Below are positions 1 to 8,156 of a DNA stretch of 30,127 bases, piece by piece (position 1 is the stretch's first letter; the number at the start of each line of letters is the position of its first letter). The DNA is taken from contig NZ_BTVP01000039.1 in NCBI RefSeq assembly GCF_045863935.1, forward strand, positions 1 through 30,127. Direction: 5' to 3'. Under the pieces are notes generated by a model, which made no database searches, had not been told where the DNA came from, and saw nothing but the letters and a program-made list of their open reading frames with translations. The DNA is from Parvibaculum sp045863935. Its GTDB lineage: Bacteria > Pseudomonadota > Alphaproteobacteria > Parvibaculales > Parvibaculaceae. A program made the position numbers and the translations under genes.

Positions 1-2
1 TG

Positions 3-2504
3 GTGAAGGCGGGCCTGCATGAGGCATCGCTTGGCGGCACCGTGGACTATCGCACCGGAAAGGGGCTCGACATTTCCTCCGCCCGCGTCGACCTGGCCGT
101 CGACCGGTTTCATACGGAGGTACCGGGCTTCTTTGTCGGTCCCGTCGATCTCGAAAAGGCGACGCTGAAGGCAGACATCGATTTCGATGCGCTCAAGGCG
201 GATATCGAGGAATTGTTCATCGGCACCGGCGGCGGTGGCATCCGGTTGTCGGGTTCGCTCGCCGACGCCGAGCGTTCGCCTGCCGTGAAGATCAAGGGCA
301 CCCTCGAACCCATGCCTCTCGAGGCATTGAAGGCAATCTGGCCCGTGCCGGTGGCGAAAGGCGCGAGAGAGTGGGTGGGCAAGAACCTGTCCGGCGGGAA
401 TGTCGACAGCGGTTCCTTCGACATCGATCTGGCAGGTGGAATGATCCAGGACGCTTCCGATCACATTCCTCTGCCGAAGGACGCGCTTCGTTTCGAGTTC
501 GCGACAAGCGGTCAGACCATGCACTATCTCGGCGAGCTGCCGCCTATGGAGGACCTTCAGGCTCGCGGGCTGGTGCACGGCAATCGCTTCGACGCATGGA
601 TATCCTCGGCTGTCATTCGTCAGGAGAACATGGGGGACGTCGCGATCAGCGGCGGCCATTTCTACGACGACGAACTGAGCCGGAAGGGAGCGCTGGGACA
701 TATCGCGTTCAAGGCGGCAGGCGCCACGTCCGATGTGCTTGGCGTTCTCGACAACGAGCCGCTCCATTTCATCGGCGATTTCGGTATCGATCCCTCGACG
801 GTTGGAGGAACGGGCACGCTCGAGGCGAACATTTCCCTGCCGCTGATCAAAGGTGTGCAGATGGAGCAGGTGGACTTTTCGGGCAAGGCGCATATCGAAA
901 ACGCTTCCATTCCGAAAATCCGCGAAAACCTGTCGCTCACCGGCGGCACGCTTGACCTGACGGTCAGCCGGACGAGCCTCACCGCGAAAGGTCCGGTTGT
1001 TCTCAACGAAGCCGCTCGCGTGGATATGGAATGGAAGGAAGATTTCCGGCGCGATGTAACGCCCGGATCGGTCTATCGCCTGCGCGGCGAGGTGGACGAT
1101 GCGGCGCGCTCGGCAGTTGGTCTTGAACTTGATCAATTCGTTTCGGGGCCCGTGCTGGTCGACGCGACCATCATGGGAAATGGACGCAATGTGGACCGCG
1201 CGTCGGTAAAGGCCGACCTCACTGCGGCCGTGGCGAAGCTTGACGACGCCGCATGGGAGAAGGAACCGGGTGTTGCGGCAACGACGAGCTTCGACGTTTT
1301 TCTCCAGGAGGATGGCGGCTACCGCTTGAGCAATTTTTCCTTGTCGGGCGAAGGCATTGCGGCAGAGGGGACATTTACCATCGGCAATGGTGGCCGGCTG
1401 GTTGCCGCCAATTTTCCCTCCGTCCGGCTCGGACCCGATAATGATTTCAGCTTTATTGCCGGGCCAGCGGAGAACGCGGCGCTTGAAATGATCCTGCGGG
1501 GTCCGCGCTTCGACGCGCGTGGCGTTCTCGGCAATCTGTTCTCTGGCAGCGGCGACGAAAAGCCGGAGCAAGATCGCGCCGAAGACGCGCCTCTGCTCGA
1601 GGAAGTGCCCGTTGCCGACCCGCTCCGTCGCACGGCCGTCCGCGCCGACATCGGCACGGCGATCGGCAATCACGGCACGAGTTTCAGCGATGTCCACGTG
1701 GACATGGTGCAGATAGACGGCGATCTCTGGTCGATGGATGTCTCGGCAACACCGGCGGGTGGAGATCCGCTCAGTCTCGCTGTTGGTCCAGACGATAAAG
1801 GCGTACGTCACCTGAAGATGGTGTCGTCCGACGCAGGCACCGTCTTTCGCGCGCTCGATTTCACTCGAAGCATCCGCGGCGGCAAGCTGAACGTAGACGG
1901 CGTCTACGATGACGGTACGGTGGGGTCGCCGTTGCGCGGCACACTGACGATCGACGATTTCCGGATCGTGGATGCGCCCGTGCTCGCGAACATCCTTACC
2001 CTCGGATCGCTGACCGGCATCGGCGACACGCTGCGGGGCGACGGCATTTTGTTCGTTGGACTTGAAATGCCGTTCGTGATGACGAAGAACCGCATTCATC
2101 TGAAAGCCGGGCGGATGTCCGGTCCCGCCATCGGCCTCACGATGGACGGGCAGATCGACCGCGCCACCGACGTGATCGACATGGAAGGGACGCTGGTTCC
2201 CGCCTACACGATCAACTCTTTCCTCGGGAAGGTGCCGCTGCTCGGGCCGCTCATTGTCGGCCGCGAAGGCGAGGGCATCTTCGCGATCACCTACAGCGTG
2301 CGCGGCCAGTCGGCCGACCCCACGGTGGTCGTGAACCCGCTTTCCGCCATCGCTCCCGGTTTTTTGCGCCGTATCTTCGAATTCGGCGAGAGCATGCCTC
2401 CCGAGTCGCAAACGCCTGCCGAAAACCCGGAAAATAACGTTCCGGCGGCGCCTGCGACCCCCGAGGCAGACGCAGCGAGCGCGCCGGCGGCGGAAAAAAA
2501 TTAG
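3..2504 (+). CDS. AsmA/YhdP-like envelope protein, C-terminal part (5' end outside window)
   Basis: The reading frame is open from the window edge, so the GTG at position 3 is probably internal and the true N-terminus lies upstream. The visible 833 residues are beta-rich with alternating hydrophobic and polar residues, as in DUF3971/AsmA-like proteins. The most diagnostic part is the C-terminal block (about residues 645-790): a GLEMPF segment, a stretch on sharing GPAIGLTMDGQID, then LLGPLIVGREGEGIFAITY, and finally NPLSAIAPGFLRRIF. This resembles the conserved end of alphaproteobacterial YhdP/AsmA_2 proteins. The last ~45 residues are a Pro/Ala/Glu-rich low-complexity tail. Relatives are long periplasmic, inner-membrane-anchored proteins linked to phospholipid transport to the outer membrane; that role is family knowledge only. 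The N-terminal membrane anchor cannot be seen here. Confidence 0.8.
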   Translation: MKAGLHEASLGGTVDYRTGKGLDISSARVDLAVDRFHTEVPGFFVGPVDLEKATLKADIDFDALKADIEELFIGTGGGGIRLSGSLADAERSPAVKIKGTLEPMPLEALKAIWPVPVAKGAREWVGKNLSGGNVDSGSFDIDLAGGMIQDASDHIPLPKDALRFEFATSGQTMHYLGELPPMEDLQARGLVHGNRFDAWISSAVIRQENMGDVAISGGHFYDDELSRKGALGHIAFKAAGATSDVLGVLDNEPLHFIGDFGIDPSTVGGTGTLEANISLPLIKGVQMEQVDFSGKAHIENASIPKIRENLSLTGGTLDLTVSRTSLTAKGPVVLNEAARVDMEWKEDFRRDVTPGSVYRLRGEVDDAARSAVGLELDQFVSGPVLVDATIMGNGRNVDRASVKADLTAAVAKLDDAAWEKEPGVAATTSFDVFLQEDGGYRLSNFSLSGEGIAAEGTFTIGNGGRLVAANFPSVRLGPDNDFSFIAGPAENAALEMILRGPRFDARGVLGNLFSGSGDEKPEQDRAEDAPLLEEVPVADPLRRTAVRADIGTAIGNHGTSFSDVHVDMVQIDGDLWSMDVSATPAGGDPLSLAVGPDDKGVRHLKMVSSDAGTVFRALDFTRSIRGGKLNVDGVYDDGTVGSPLRGTLTIDDFRIVDAPVLANILTLGSLTGIGDTLRGDGILFVGLEMPFVMTKNRIHLKAGRMSGPAIGLTMDGQIDRATDVIDMEGTLVPAYTINSFLGKVPLLGPLIVGREGEGIFAITYSVRGQSADPTVVVNPLSAIAPGFLRRIFEFGESMPPESQTPAENPENNVPAAPATPEADAASAPAAEKN

Positions 2505-2524
2505 GTCTCCTAAGCAAATTTAGA

Positions 2525-2552
2525 TTGCGTAGTTATACTCCGCAGATATGAT
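2525..2552 (+). promoter_or_regulatory. possible sigma-70 promoter for the 98-aa orphan gene
   Basis: TTGCGT at 2525-2530 and TATGAT at 2547-2552 are separated by 16 nt, in an AT-richer stretch between the AsmA-like stop and the small gene. The start codon is about 40 nt downstream. This is inferred from the consensus only. Confidence 0.35.
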
Positions 2553-2594
2553 TTCCCTCTGACATCGATCTCAGCTTTGGGAGGAGGGAGATAC

Positions 2595-2891
2595 ATGTCC
2601 ACCAATCAGAAGATGACGACGGACGCTGCCTATGAAGCTGTCGCGCCGGACGACTTTCCCGCGATGATGGATGTCGACCGCTACGGCAACCGCTCGACCG
2701 CAGCAGGTATCGTCACCGAACGGACGGCGCCCATGTATGCCGCCTATGTGGATATGGCCGAACTCTACGGCGAAGGCGACCGCATGGTCGGAGACGACAT
2801 CGCCGAAGAGGGGATTAAATATCTCCAGCAGCTCAACGGTGCGGGCGGCGATGCGGCGATCTTCGCCCTCGGCGCGACGGCCGCGGGATAA
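2595..2891 (+). CDS. small acidic hypothetical protein (98 aa)
   Basis: I do not recognise a family. I chose the ATG at 2595 because a strong purine-rich Shine-Dalgarno (GAGGAGGGAG, 2581-2590) ends 4 nt before it; an in-frame upstream start at 2577 would add six residues and put the SD inside the gene. The protein is acidic (many Asp and Glu) and rich in Met, Tyr and Ala. It has no signal peptide, membrane segment, cysteine or obvious metal motif. A central part, roughly residues 45-75, looks helical (MYAAYVDMAELYGEGDRMV). It has its own candidate promoter and is followed by a strong terminator, so it is probably monocistronic. The good SD, promoter and terminator argue that it is a real gene despite its size. 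Confidence 0.7.
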   Translation: MSTNQKMTTDAAYEAVAPDDFPAMMDVDRYGNRSTAAGIVTERTAPMYAAYVDMAELYGEGDRMVGDDIAEEGIKYLQQLNGAGGDAAIFALGATAAG

Positions 2892-2972
2892 CGGAACAAG
2901 CGGCAGGAAATAGCCGCGGAACGCCAATAAAAAAAAGAAAAAAGAGAAGAAATAAGGGAGCGTTCAGGAAGA

Positions 2973-2998
2973 GGCCCTCTCCGGCAACGGAGAGGGCC
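2973..2998. terminator. bidirectional terminator between the 98-aa gene and tyrS
   Basis: A perfect 11-bp GC-rich stem (2973-2983 with 2988-2998) is capped by a GCAA tetraloop, a stable GNRA loop. On the + strand it is followed by TCTTTTT (3002-3008). On the - strand it is followed, after about 13 nt, by a long T-rich tract (complement of the A/G-rich run at roughly 2926-2960). It sits between convergent genes and can serve both. Confidence 0.85.
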
Positions 2999-3016
2999 AA
3001 ATCTTTTTCACGCTTC

Positions 3017-4273
3017 TCAGCCCTTCGGCTTCAGCAGCACATGCTTCTTCTTGCCGAGCGAAAGCTTGATGACGCCATCGCTTGTGAGATCGACGGTTGT
3101 GACAATCGCCTTTTCGTCGCCGATCTGCGCGTCGTTGACCCGTACCGCACCGCCCTTGATCTGGCGGCGGGCATCGCTCGTCGAGGAGCATAGTCCCGCC
3201 TGGACAAGCGCATTCAGCAGGCCAAGGCCTGCGTCGAGCGACGAAGCTTCGACACTCACTGTGGGCATATCCGCGCTGATCGCTCCTTCCTCGAAGGCGG
3301 TCCGGGCGGCATTCGCTGCCTTTTCCGCTTCCTCGCGGCCATGCAGCATGGCCGTGGCCTCGGTGGCGAGCACCTTCTTTGCCTCGTTGATCTCCGCGCC
3401 CTCGAGTTTTTCGATCCGCGCGATCTCATCCAGCGGCAGTTCGGTGAAAAGGCGCAGGAACCGGCCCACATCGGCGTCTTCGGTGTTTCGCCAGTACTGC
3501 CAATAGTCGTAGGGCGAGAGCATGTCGGCATTGAGCCAGACCGCACCGGACGCAGTCTTGCCCATCTTCGCACCGGAGGAGGTCGTCAGCAGCGGGCTCG
3601 TCAGCCCGTAGAGCGACGAGCCATCGACGCGGCGGCCAAGCTCGATACCGTTGACGATGTTGCCCCACTGGTCCGAGCCGCCCATCTGCAGCGTGCAGCC
3701 ATACTTGCGGTTCAGTTCCACGAAGTCGTAGGCCTGCAGGATCATGTAGTTGAATTCAAGGAACGAAAGGTTCTGCTCCCGCTCGAGCCGAATCTTGACG
3801 CTCTCGAAGGAAAGCATCCGGTTGACCGAGAAGTGCCGGCCATAGTCGCGCAGGAAGTCGATGTAGCGGAGGTCGTCGAGCCAGTCCCTGTTGTTCACCA
3901 TCAGGGCATCGCTCTTGCCATCTCCGAAGCTGAGGAACCTGGTGAAGACCTTTTTGATGCCTGCGAGGTTCTCGTCGATCTTGTCGTCGGTGAGGAGCGG
4001 CCGCGCGTCGTCGCGAAAGCTCGGATCGCCGATGCGCGTCGTACCGCCGCCCATGAGAGCGATGGGCTTGTGCCCGGCCTTCTGCAGCCAGCGCAGCAAC
4101 ATGATCTGCACGAGACTGCCCGCATGGAGGCTCGCCGCCGTGGCGTCGAAGCCGATATACCCCGTCACCATCTTTTCGGCCGCGGCCTCGTCGAGAGCCT
4201 CGGCGTCGGAAAGTTGATGGATGAAGCCGCGCGCTTCGAGTTCGCGCAGGAAATCGGATTTGAAGCTGGACAT
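3017..4273 (-). CDS. tyrS: tyrosyl-tRNA synthetase
   Basis: Class I aminoacyl-tRNA synthetase that charges tRNA-Tyr with tyrosine in the cytoplasm. From the Met at 4273 the protein has 418 residues, the usual length. The first signature is HAGS (residues 50-53, within GFDATAASLHAGSL), replacing canonical HIGH. The second is KMGKT (about 236-240), replacing KMSKS. The tyrosine-pocket segment includes GGSDQWGNI (198-206). A C-terminal S4-like RNA-binding domain covers roughly residues 350-412 (LVQAGLCSSTSDARRQIKGG). The frame stays open 17 codons further upstream, but MSSFKSDFLRELEARGF is the expected family N-terminus. No strong SD is visible. The gene is divergent from anmK with 83 nt between the start codons, and ends at the shared hairpin terminator. 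Confidence 0.95.
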   Translation of the reverse strand: MSSFKSDFLRELEARGFIHQLSDAEALDEAAAEKMVTGYIGFDATAASLHAGSLVQIMLLRWLQKAGHKPIALMGGGTTRIGDPSFRDDARPLLTDDKIDENLAGIKKVFTRFLSFGDGKSDALMVNNRDWLDDLRYIDFLRDYGRHFSVNRMLSFESVKIRLEREQNLSFLEFNYMILQAYDFVELNRKYGCTLQMGGSDQWGNIVNGIELGRRVDGSSLYGLTSPLLTTSSGAKMGKTASGAVWLNADMLSPYDYWQYWRNTEDADVGRFLRLFTELPLDEIARIEKLEGAEINEAKKVLATEATAMLHGREEAEKAANAARTAFEEGAISADMPTVSVEASSLDAGLGLLNALVQAGLCSSTSDARRQIKGGAVRVNDAQIGDEKAIVTTVDLTSDGVIKLSLGKKKHVLLKPKG

Positions 4274-4356
4274 CTGTGCTGCTCGGGGTTTCGGATAGGC
4301 TTGAAAGCGCGGCTGGTGTATCACGCTTTGGGTAGGGGAAAAACGGATAAACGCCC

Positions 4357-5472
4357 ATGATTCGCGCCCTCGGACTTATGAGCGGCACTTCTCTCGACGG
4401 CATCGATGCCGCGATTATCGAGACGGACGGCGAGGGAACCGTGCGCGCCGGTGCCTCTCTCTCCGTGCCCTACAAGCCCGAAGAGCGTCTGCTTCTCAGC
4501 ATGGCGCTGGAGGCCGCAAAATCCTGGGAGCCGGATGAGCCCATGCCGGAAGAGATTGCGGAGGCCGAGCGTCACCTGACCCTCGCTAACGCCATTGCGG
4601 TCCGCACGCTGCTCGCCGATGCCGGATTGAAACCTGCGGATATCTCGATCATCGGTTTCCACGGACAGACCGTGCTGCACCAGCCAGAGCGCCGCCGCAC
4701 CGTGCAGATCGGCCTTGGCGATGTTCTGGCACGGCTGACCGGGATCGATGTGGTGAACGATTTCCGCAGCGCCGATGTCGCGGCCGGAGGGCAGGGTGCC
4801 CCCCTCGTTCCGCTTTATCATCAGGCCCTGGCCCGGAGCACGGGTATCAAGGAGCCGATTGCCATTATCAATATCGGCGGCGTCGGCAACATCACCTATG
4901 TGGGAACGGATGGCTCGCTGATCGCCTTCGACACCGGACCGGGAAACGCACTCATCGACGATTGGGCGATGATGCATACTGGCGAGCCGCTCGACCGCGA
5001 CGGGGCGCTGGCCCTCGCGGGCGAAGCCGACATGGACGTTCTCGAAAAACTGATGGATCACGCCTTCTTCGAGGCGCCGCCGCCGAAGTCGCTCGACCGC
5101 TTCTCCTTCTCGCCGGAAGCGGTTGCGCATCTCTCCCCGGTGGATGGCGCAGCGACGCTGACAGCCTTCACCGTCGAGGCGATTGCCCGGGGGCTCGCCC
5201 ATGTGCCGGGAATACCGTCGCGCTTCGTGGTGTGCGGCGGCGGGCGCCGCAATCCAACGCTCATGTCGATGTTGAGCAAGCGCCTTCAGGGAGGTGTCTT
5301 GCCCGCTGAAGATCTGGGCTGGAAGGGCGACGATGTGGAAGCGGAAGCATTCGCCTATCTGGCGGTACGGGCGCTTCGCGGCCTGCCTCTCAGCCTGCCC
5401 GCCACGACGGGCGTGCCCGAGCCCATGCCCGGCGGCAGGCTTCATCGGGCCGGGCATGGCCACAAGGAATAA
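4357..5472 (+). CDS. anmK: anhydro-N-acetylmuramic acid kinase
   Basis: AnmK phosphorylates and hydrolyses 1,6-anhydro-MurNAc to MurNAc-6-phosphate, recycling cell-wall sugar in the cytoplasm. The 371-residue length and the N-terminal GLMSGTSLDGIDAAI phosphate-binding motif (residues 6-20) are characteristic. Further family landmarks are GFHGQTV (about residue 104), the VNDFRSADVAAGGQGAPLVP stretch (about 131-150), NIGGVGN (about 172), DTGPGNALID (about 192) and VCGGGRRNP near residue 290. The ATG at 4357 gives the exact family N-terminus, although the SD is weak. It is divergent from tyrS, a common arrangement in alphaproteobacteria. It ends 3 nt before the stop of the convergent hydrolase gene, with no room for a separate terminator. 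Confidence 0.95.
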   Translation: MIRALGLMSGTSLDGIDAAIIETDGEGTVRAGASLSVPYKPEERLLLSMALEAAKSWEPDEPMPEEIAEAERHLTLANAIAVRTLLADAGLKPADISIIGFHGQTVLHQPERRRTVQIGLGDVLARLTGIDVVNDFRSADVAAGGQGAPLVPLYHQALARSTGIKEPIAIINIGGVGNITYVGTDGSLIAFDTGPGNALIDDWAMMHTGEPLDRDGALALAGEADMDVLEKLMDHAFFEAPPPKSLDRFSFSPEAVAHLSPVDGAATLTAFTVEAIARGLAHVPGIPSRFVVCGGGRRNPTLMSMLSKRLQGGVLPAEDLGWKGDDVEAEAFAYLAVRALRGLPLSLPATTGVPEPMPGGRLHRAGHGHKE

Positions 5473-5475
5473 AGG

Positions 5476-6132
5476 TCAGCTCTTTTCCGGTGCCGCGGCC
5501 AGGCGCTTGTCGAGATAAGCCCCCACCATTGCCGCGAGCGGCTCCAGCTTCGACTCGAAGAAATGGTTCGCGCCATCCACCGTCGCATGTTCGATGGTGA
5601 TGCCCTTCTGCGTCTTCAGCCGCTCCACGAGCTTCAGAACATCGGCCTGCGGCGCCACCTGGTCGATCCCGCCATTGATAATGATGCCGGAAGACGGGCA
5701 GGGCGCCAGGAAGGAGAAGTCGTACATATTCGCGGGCGGTGCGACCGAGATGAACCCCTCGATCTCGGGGCGGCGCATCAGCACCTGCATGGCGATCCAG
5801 GCCCCGAAGGAAAAGCCGCCGATCCAGCACTGCGAGGCATCGGAATTCTGCGCCTGCAGCCAGTCGAGCGCGGCAGCCGCGTCCGACAGCTCGCCGATAC
5901 CCGCATCGAAGCTGCCCTGGCTGCGTCCGACGCCGCGGAAGTTGAAACGAAGCACCGAGAAACCGCGGTTCACGAAGGCCTGGAACAGCGCGTAGGTCAC
6001 CGGATTGTTCATCGTGCCCCCGAACTGCGGATGAGGGTGCAGGACGAGTGCGACGGGGGAATTGGCCTTTTTACTATGGTGATAGCGGCCTTCGATGCGG
6101 CCGGCCGGACCATTGAAAATCACTTCGGGCAT
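5476..6132 (-). CDS. alpha/beta hydrolase of the small COG2945-like type
   Basis: 218-residue alpha/beta hydrolase. The nucleophile elbow is GGFSFG with Ser108. Asp157 (in INGGIDQVAP) and His190 (in DGANHFF) complete a likely catalytic triad in the expected order and spacing. Early motifs LHPHPQFGGTMNN (31-43) and RFNFRGVGRSQG (62-73) are typical of the short cytoplasmic group annotated as dienelactone-hydrolase-like or COG2945. The real substrate is unknown. I chose the Met at 6132 (MPEVIFNGPAGRIEG); the frame is open 37 codons upstream, but that extension has no hydrolase character. No signal peptide is seen. The gene is convergent with anmK and divergent from the SUF operon. Confidence 0.85.
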   Translation of the reverse strand: MPEVIFNGPAGRIEGRYHHSKKANSPVALVLHPHPQFGGTMNNPVTYALFQAFVNRGFSVLRFNFRGVGRSQGSFDAGIGELSDAAAALDWLQAQNSDASQCWIGGFSFGAWIAMQVLMRRPEIEGFISVAPPANMYDFSFLAPCPSSGIIINGGIDQVAPQADVLKLVERLKTQKGITIEHATVDGANHFFESKLEPLAAMVGAYLDKRLAAAPEKS

Positions 6133-6442
6133 GTCTTGGTCTGTCTCGATCTGTGCGGTGTTGGGAGCGGGGACCTTTTCCCAGCGAAAGCCTGGGAGAA
6201 ATTGTCCACCACAAAGCGCCGATTCCTCTGGAAAATCTGTCACGAGGTGTTAAATAGTTGACTGTGGCGCTCGGAAAACATATTGCCTTGCGCCGGGCCT
6301 TTGGACACCGATCCCGCTTCCGTTGACCGCATTGCGGAGAAAGGCGGATCGACCGGTAGCTTGGGCGCACGTTCTTAACACAGGCGACGGCCGGTTGTGC
6401 AAGCTTTTGGGCCGCCGTTGCCCCGTCATGAAGGAGCAGATC
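6133..6442. other. intergenic region upstream of the SUF operon
   Basis: About 310 nt between the divergent hydrolase and iscR starts. It holds the candidate SUF promoter at 6258-6286 and the SD for iscR at 6431-6436. An in-frame ATG at 6428 and an earlier start at 6323 exist but lie upstream of the SD. I looked for, but could not convincingly identify, a palindromic IscR or Irr operator. Confidence 0.6.
6258..6286 (+). promoter_or_regulatory. candidate promoter of the SUF operon
   Basis: TTGACT (6258-6263) and TATTGC (6281-6286) are separated by 17 nt, in the locally most AT-rich part of the gap, about 160 nt before the iscR start. Consensus match only; no transcription start is known. Confidence 0.35.
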
Positions 6443-6919
6443 GTGAAGCTCACCACAAAGGGGCGCTACGCCGTGATGGCGATGGCCGATCTTGCGCGCC
6501 ACTCCAGCGGCAATCCCGTTGCGCTGGCAGAGATTGCCGAGCGCCAGGAGATTTCGCTTTCCTATCTGGAGCAGCTTTTTGCGAAGCTCCGCCGCGGCGA
6601 ACTCGTAAAGAGCGTCCGTGGTCCGGGCGGCGGATACCTTCTCTCGCGCGAAGCAGACGATATTCGGATCTCCGACGTCATTCTGGCCGTCGATGAACCG
6701 ATCAAGGCGACGCGCTGCGAGCTGGGATCGCCGAAGGGTTGCCTTCCGTCCTCAGGGCGGTGCATCACGCACGATCTTTGGGAGGGGCTGAGCCACCAGA
6801 TTCAGCTCTATCTCGGATCCGTGTCGCTTGGCGATGTGATCGACGGGCGTGTCGCCGGTCGCGTCAGCTTCGAGGGGCGCCTGCAGGCAGAACCCCTGGC
6901 CGCCAACGCGGCCGACTGA
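6443..6919 (+). CDS. iscR: Rrf2-family Fe-S-sensing regulator, IscR-like
   Basis: Transcription factor expected to bind an Fe-S cluster and control the downstream SUF genes. I chose the GTG at 6443: AAGGAG (6431-6436) is 6 nt upstream, and translation then starts MKLTTKGRYAVMAMADLA, the standard Rrf2 N-terminus. The winged helix covers roughly residues 2-70 (ALAEIAERQEISLSYLEQLF; RGPGGGYLLSR). Cluster ligands are Cys92, Cys100, Cys107 and nearby His110, in RCELGSPKGCLPSSGRCITH. The cysteine spacing is C-X7-C-X6-C, longer than the C-X5-C-X5-C of E. coli IscR, though all ligands are kept. The protein has 158 residues, and the iscS-type gene begins 33 nt after its stop. Autoregulation of the operon is likely from family knowledge but is not shown by a clear operator. 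Confidence 0.93.
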   Translation: MKLTTKGRYAVMAMADLARHSSGNPVALAEIAERQEISLSYLEQLFAKLRRGELVKSVRGPGGGYLLSREADDIRISDVILAVDEPIKATRCELGSPKGCLPSSGRCITHDLWEGLSHQIQLYLGSVSLGDVIDGRVAGRVSFEGRLQAEPLAANAAD

Positions 6920-6952
6920 GGATTTTCGGCTTTTCGCGAGTATGCAGAGGCG

Positions 6953-8155
6953 ATGACCAACAAGCGCGCCTATATGGACCATAACGCCACCACGCCGCTG
7001 CGCCCGGAGGCGCGCAAGGCGGTGACTGAGGCGTTGGATGTCCTTGGCAACCCCTCCTCGGTGCATGCCGAGGGCAGGGCGGCGCGCGCGCTGATTGAAG
7101 GCGCAAGGCGCGAGGTCGCTGCTTTGATTGGTGCGAAGCCCTCCGAAATCGTCTTTACGAGTGGCGGCACCGAGGCGGCGGCGATGACGGTCCATGCCGC
7201 GAAGGCGGCGCTCGGCGTGAAGCGGCTTCTGGTGTCGGCGGTCGAGCATGACGCGGTCATGTCGGCAGCGGAAGCAAGCGGACTTCCCGTATCTCTCGTG
7301 CCGGTGGACGGCGAGGGACGGGCCGATCTCGCCGCGCTCAAGGCGATGCTTGCGGCCGGCGATGCGCCTGCGCTTGTCGCGCTGATGCTCGCGAACAATG
7401 AAACCGGAGTGCTGCAGCCTGTGGCAGAGGCGGCGGCGATCGCGCATGAGGCGGGTGCCTTTCTTCTTTGCGATGCCGTGCAGGCCGCCGGGAAGATACC
7501 GGTCGATTTTGTGGCGCTTCGCGCGGATATGTTGATCCTCGGCGGACACAAGCTCGGCGCACCCATGGGTGTCGGCGCGCTCGCCGTCCGGGAAGGCATG
7601 GCCTTCGCGGCGCGCAGCGTGGGTGGAGGACAGGAGATGCGCCGTCGCGCGGGAAGCGAGAACGTCGTCGGCATAGCGGGTTTCGGCGCCGCCGCGCGCG
7701 CTGCCCGTGAAACCTTGCAGGATTTCACGCGGCTCGCTGCGCTTCGCGATCGCCTTGAGGCTCACATCGCCGATGTCGCTCCGGATGCGGTTTTCTTCGG
7801 CGACGGCGCGGAGCGGCTGCCCAATACGAGCTACCTGTCCGCGCCCGGCCTCGACGCGGAGACGCTTCTGATGGCGCTCGACCTCGACGGGGTAGCGGTG
7901 AGTGCGGGGGCCGCCTGTTCGTCGGGCAAGATCGGCCGTCCGCGCATTCTCGACGCGATGGGCGTGCCGGAAGCGCTTTCGCGTGGCGCAATCCGCGTGA
8001 GCCTTGGCTGGACGAGTGTGGAGGCCGATGTCGACCGCTTCGTGGAAAGCTGGTCGCGGGCCTGTATGCGCGCTCGTGCAAAGGCGGAAAAAACCAATAC
8101 GAGCATACCCGCGGGCGCTGCGTCCGAAGCGCCGCTCGCGGCAGTGGAGAGTTGA
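6953..8155 (+). CDS. class I (NifS/IscS-type) cysteine desulfurase
   Basis: PLP enzyme that removes sulfur from L-cysteine as a persulfide for Fe-S assembly. It has 400 residues. It opens with YMDHNATTPLRPEA, the class I N-terminal signature. The PLP lysine is Lys200 in LGGHKLGAPMGVGAL, and the catalytic cysteine is Cys322 in SAGAACSSGKIGRPRIL. The SSGK loop and NHATTP-like start separate it from the class II SufS further down the same operon. It starts 33 nt after iscR and ends 1 nt before sufB, so it is clearly a SUF-operon member. It could act as a SUF sulfur donor or serve tRNA thiolation or other sulfur pathways; the sequence does not decide. The C-terminal ~40 residues after the core are Ala/Arg/Glu-rich. 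Confidence 0.93.
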   Translation: MTNKRAYMDHNATTPLRPEARKAVTEALDVLGNPSSVHAEGRAARALIEGARREVAALIGAKPSEIVFTSGGTEAAAMTVHAAKAALGVKRLLVSAVEHDAVMSAAEASGLPVSLVPVDGEGRADLAALKAMLAAGDAPALVALMLANNETGVLQPVAEAAAIAHEAGAFLLCDAVQAAGKIPVDFVALRADMLILGGHKLGAPMGVGALAVREGMAFAARSVGGGQEMRRRAGSENVVGIAGFGAAARAARETLQDFTRLAALRDRLEAHIADVAPDAVFFGDGAERLPNTSYLSAPGLDAETLLMALDLDGVAVSAGAACSSGKIGRPRILDAMGVPEALSRGAIRVSLGWTSVEADVDRFVESWSRACMRARAKAEKTNTSIPAGAASEAPLAAVES

Positions 8156-8156
8156 T

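Noticed and set aside
3017..4273. HAGS in place of HIGH as a sign of a degenerate TyrRS
   Set aside because: His and Gly of the motif are kept, and HxGS forms are common in alphaproteobacterial TyrRS; the rest of the protein is intact.
6155..6442. IscR or Irr operator upstream of the SUF operon
   Set aside because: I looked for palindromes matching known alphaproteobacterial iron-responsive boxes near 6258-6286 and found only a promoter-like TTGACT; not enough to claim an operator.
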